Positions 62,832 through 64,000 of a stretch of 64,000 nt of DNA are shown in pieces. The DNA lies in the NCBI GenBank assembly GCA_025738555.1, contig JAOVFP010000006.1, positions 1,426,001-1,490,000 on the forward strand, written 5' to 3'. Source of the DNA: Cyathus striatus. Lineage: Eukaryota > Basidiomycota > Agaricomycetes > Agaricales > Nidulariaceae. The notes beneath the pieces are model-generated. The model searched no databases. It had not been told where the DNA came from and saw only the letters and a program-made list of their open reading frames with translations. The position numbers and the translations under genes are program-made. The first letter of the stretch is position 1, and the number at the start of each line of letters is the position of its first letter.

Positions 62832-63351
62832 TTAAATGTGACATTGCTAGGTGCTCTGATTCCTGTTTTAAAAAGAAATGGAAACATGTTCATGCATGCA
62901 AAGCATGACAAATATGACACATGGATAGATGTGACATGTGTGACAGGTGTAACAAATGTGATGCGCATGCATAGCATGACAAACATGATAAACATGAAGG
63001 TGTGACAGGGGTAACAAATGCAATGCATGGGAAATATGTGAAGCACTGGAAATGTAGTGACATATGTAATGCACATGAAAAATGTGACATATGTGATGTA
63101 CGAGAATTATGTGTGTGTAGCATGGGAAATGTGAGAAGTGTGGGAAATGTAAGAAGCACAGGAGATATGTGACATATGTGACACATGTGAAAAGTGTTAC
63201 TGTGACAAACATGACATGCAAGAAATGTGTGACACATGTGATACACAGGATAAATGTAGTGACACATCATGAGTGTGAAATGTGTAATGAAGGTAGCACA
63301 CAGGAGATATATGACAGTGGTGACACTGCATGAAAGCTGTGACAAATGTAA
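62832..63351. repeat. FB3 right satellite arm
   Basis: Inverse of about 55050-55400, unit for unit, including GTCACAGTAACACTTTTCAC and CTCCTGTGC landmarks. Continues the FB3 core interrupted by FB2. Confidence 0.75.
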
Positions 63352-63664
63352 TGTGAGATGTACAACCAGGGCAGTGACCTGCAGGACTGAGAGAGACACA
63401 AGAGTCTGAAGTCCAATGTACAGTGAGCAAGTATTAGATTGAAGTAGTATGTGTACAGCTTACCTGAAGTCCAATGTACAGTGAGCAAGTGGGGATTGCC
63501 ACTGTAGGACCTCAGGATTATATACTACTAGTTTATCTACCAAAGTCCGAGGGTCTAAGGGTCCAACCTAAGTCCAAGGGTCCAACCAAGGTCCAGTACC
63601 TAAGTTTACCTAAGTCTACCTAAGGTTCATTAGTTATCAGAGAAGTGTCAGATCACTTCTAACA
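63352..63664 (-). repeat. LTR-A5, 3' LTR of an A-family element leaving the window
   Basis: TGTGAGATG...CTTCTAACA followed at once by the polypurine tract (CCCCCC on the plus strand, 63665-63670), as at 23410-23416 in A1. Confidence 0.92.
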
Positions 63665-63752
63665 CCCCCCCATGATCTGAACAGTCTCTAAGTGTGTAGT
63701 TAAGTAAAGGAAGTAAAAGTGAAAGAAAGTGAAAGAAAGTAAATGAATGAAT

Positions 63753-64000
63753 CTAAGGTAAAAGTCCCATGTTCTCTCTACAGAATTCAACCATTGGAAT
63801 GGTAAGTGGCTTGGTGAGAATGTCAGCTATTTGCTCTTCAGTTGGGACATAATGCAAGCTGATAGAACCTTTTTCAACAGTTTCTCTAAGCCAGAAATAA
63901 CAAAGATCAAGTTGCTTCATGCGACCATGGTGTTCTGGATTCTTGGTCACAGAGATGGCAGACTGGTTGTCAATGTGAAGAGGACTAGAAGTGGGAATGG
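63753..64000 (-). CDS. copia pol C-terminus (RNase H end) of the A-family element, partial
   Basis: Minus-strand open frame from the window edge to a stop at 63753: HIDNQSAISVTKNPEHHGRM, KQLDLCYFWLRETVEK, VPTEEQIADILTKPL and FCRENMGLLP. It lacks the 2-base deletion that breaks A1 at the same place. The rest of the element, and whether it is intact, lies beyond the window. Confidence 0.88.
   Translation of the reverse strand, partial: IPTSSPLHIDNQSAISVTKNPEHHGRMKQLDLCYFWLRETVEKGSISLHYVPTEEQIADILTKPLTIPMVEFCRENMGLLP

Larger units (their letters stand above)
53306..64000. mobile_element. FB3: foldback element running off the right edge, hosting FB2
   Basis: Left terminus CATAAGTGTCAGCC is identical to that of FB2. 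Then come tandem units (TACTCATAAGTACTCATTAC..., 53400-53755), a TGTCAC satellite (53760-55720, split by D1) and a core (55720-57769). After FB2 the right satellite arm (62832-63351) mirrors 55050-55400 closely. It is then interrupted by an A-family retrotransposon. The right terminus lies outside the window. Confidence 0.7.

Overview
The window is nuclear DNA of a filamentous fungus, most probably a mushroom-forming basidiomycete (Agaricomycetes). The left quarter carries intron-dense genes with GT-AG introns of about 44-70 nt, and several of the transposon families on the right (Plavaka-type TNP2 transposase, Ty1/copia, DIRS-like RNase H, pogo) are common in that class. I cannot name the species.

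The window has two compartments. Positions 1-14600 are a compact gene block: a possible gene start at the left edge, a BolA-like protein (minus strand), a FluG-type amidohydrolase, a NagZ-like GH3 glycosidase, a VHS/GAT trafficking adaptor, an Hrp1-like two-RRM protein and a Prp4-type splicing kinase. Four of the five plus-strand genes were spliced by hand into uninterrupted frames; one junction in the VHS/GAT gene is unresolved. The genes are unrelated housekeeping functions, not a cluster.

Positions 14600-64000 are an AT-rich island of nested transposable elements with no certain intact host gene. The only host-derived coding sequence recognised is a degraded or truncated mitochondrial tRNA 2-thiouridylase (37615-38632). 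The layers can be peeled by target-site duplications (TSDs). A copia element (C, minus strand, about 15.7-26.3 kb) was split by a solo LTR, a TA-flanked TIR element, a second copia element (A1, TSD AATAG) that itself received a solo LTR, and further solo LTRs, one inside another. A DIRS-like RNase H gene was split by a 6.2-kb palindromic foldback element (FB1, 28854-35032). A Plavaka transposase (39987-44804, minus) carries three nests of insertions. A second foldback element (FB2, 57770-62824) sits inside a third (FB3, from 53306 past the right edge).

Two LTR families dominate: LTR-A (about 320-345 bp, TGTTAGAAGTGATC...CATCTCACA), which belongs to A1, and LTR-B (about 310-350 bp, TGTTAGATATTC...TTCTGACA), present here only as solo or broken copies. 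The least familiar elements are the giant foldbacks FB1-FB3. They have 14-bp asymmetric termini, 7-bp TSDs, subterminal TGATCAT-rich tandem repeats, long TGTCAC-motif satellite arms and a conserved non-coding core, with no transposase visible. Other notable items are a 688-bp tRNA-headed SINE with a poly(A) tail and 12-bp TSD, and a 237-bp repeat with a near-complete tRNA cloverleaf near its 3' end.
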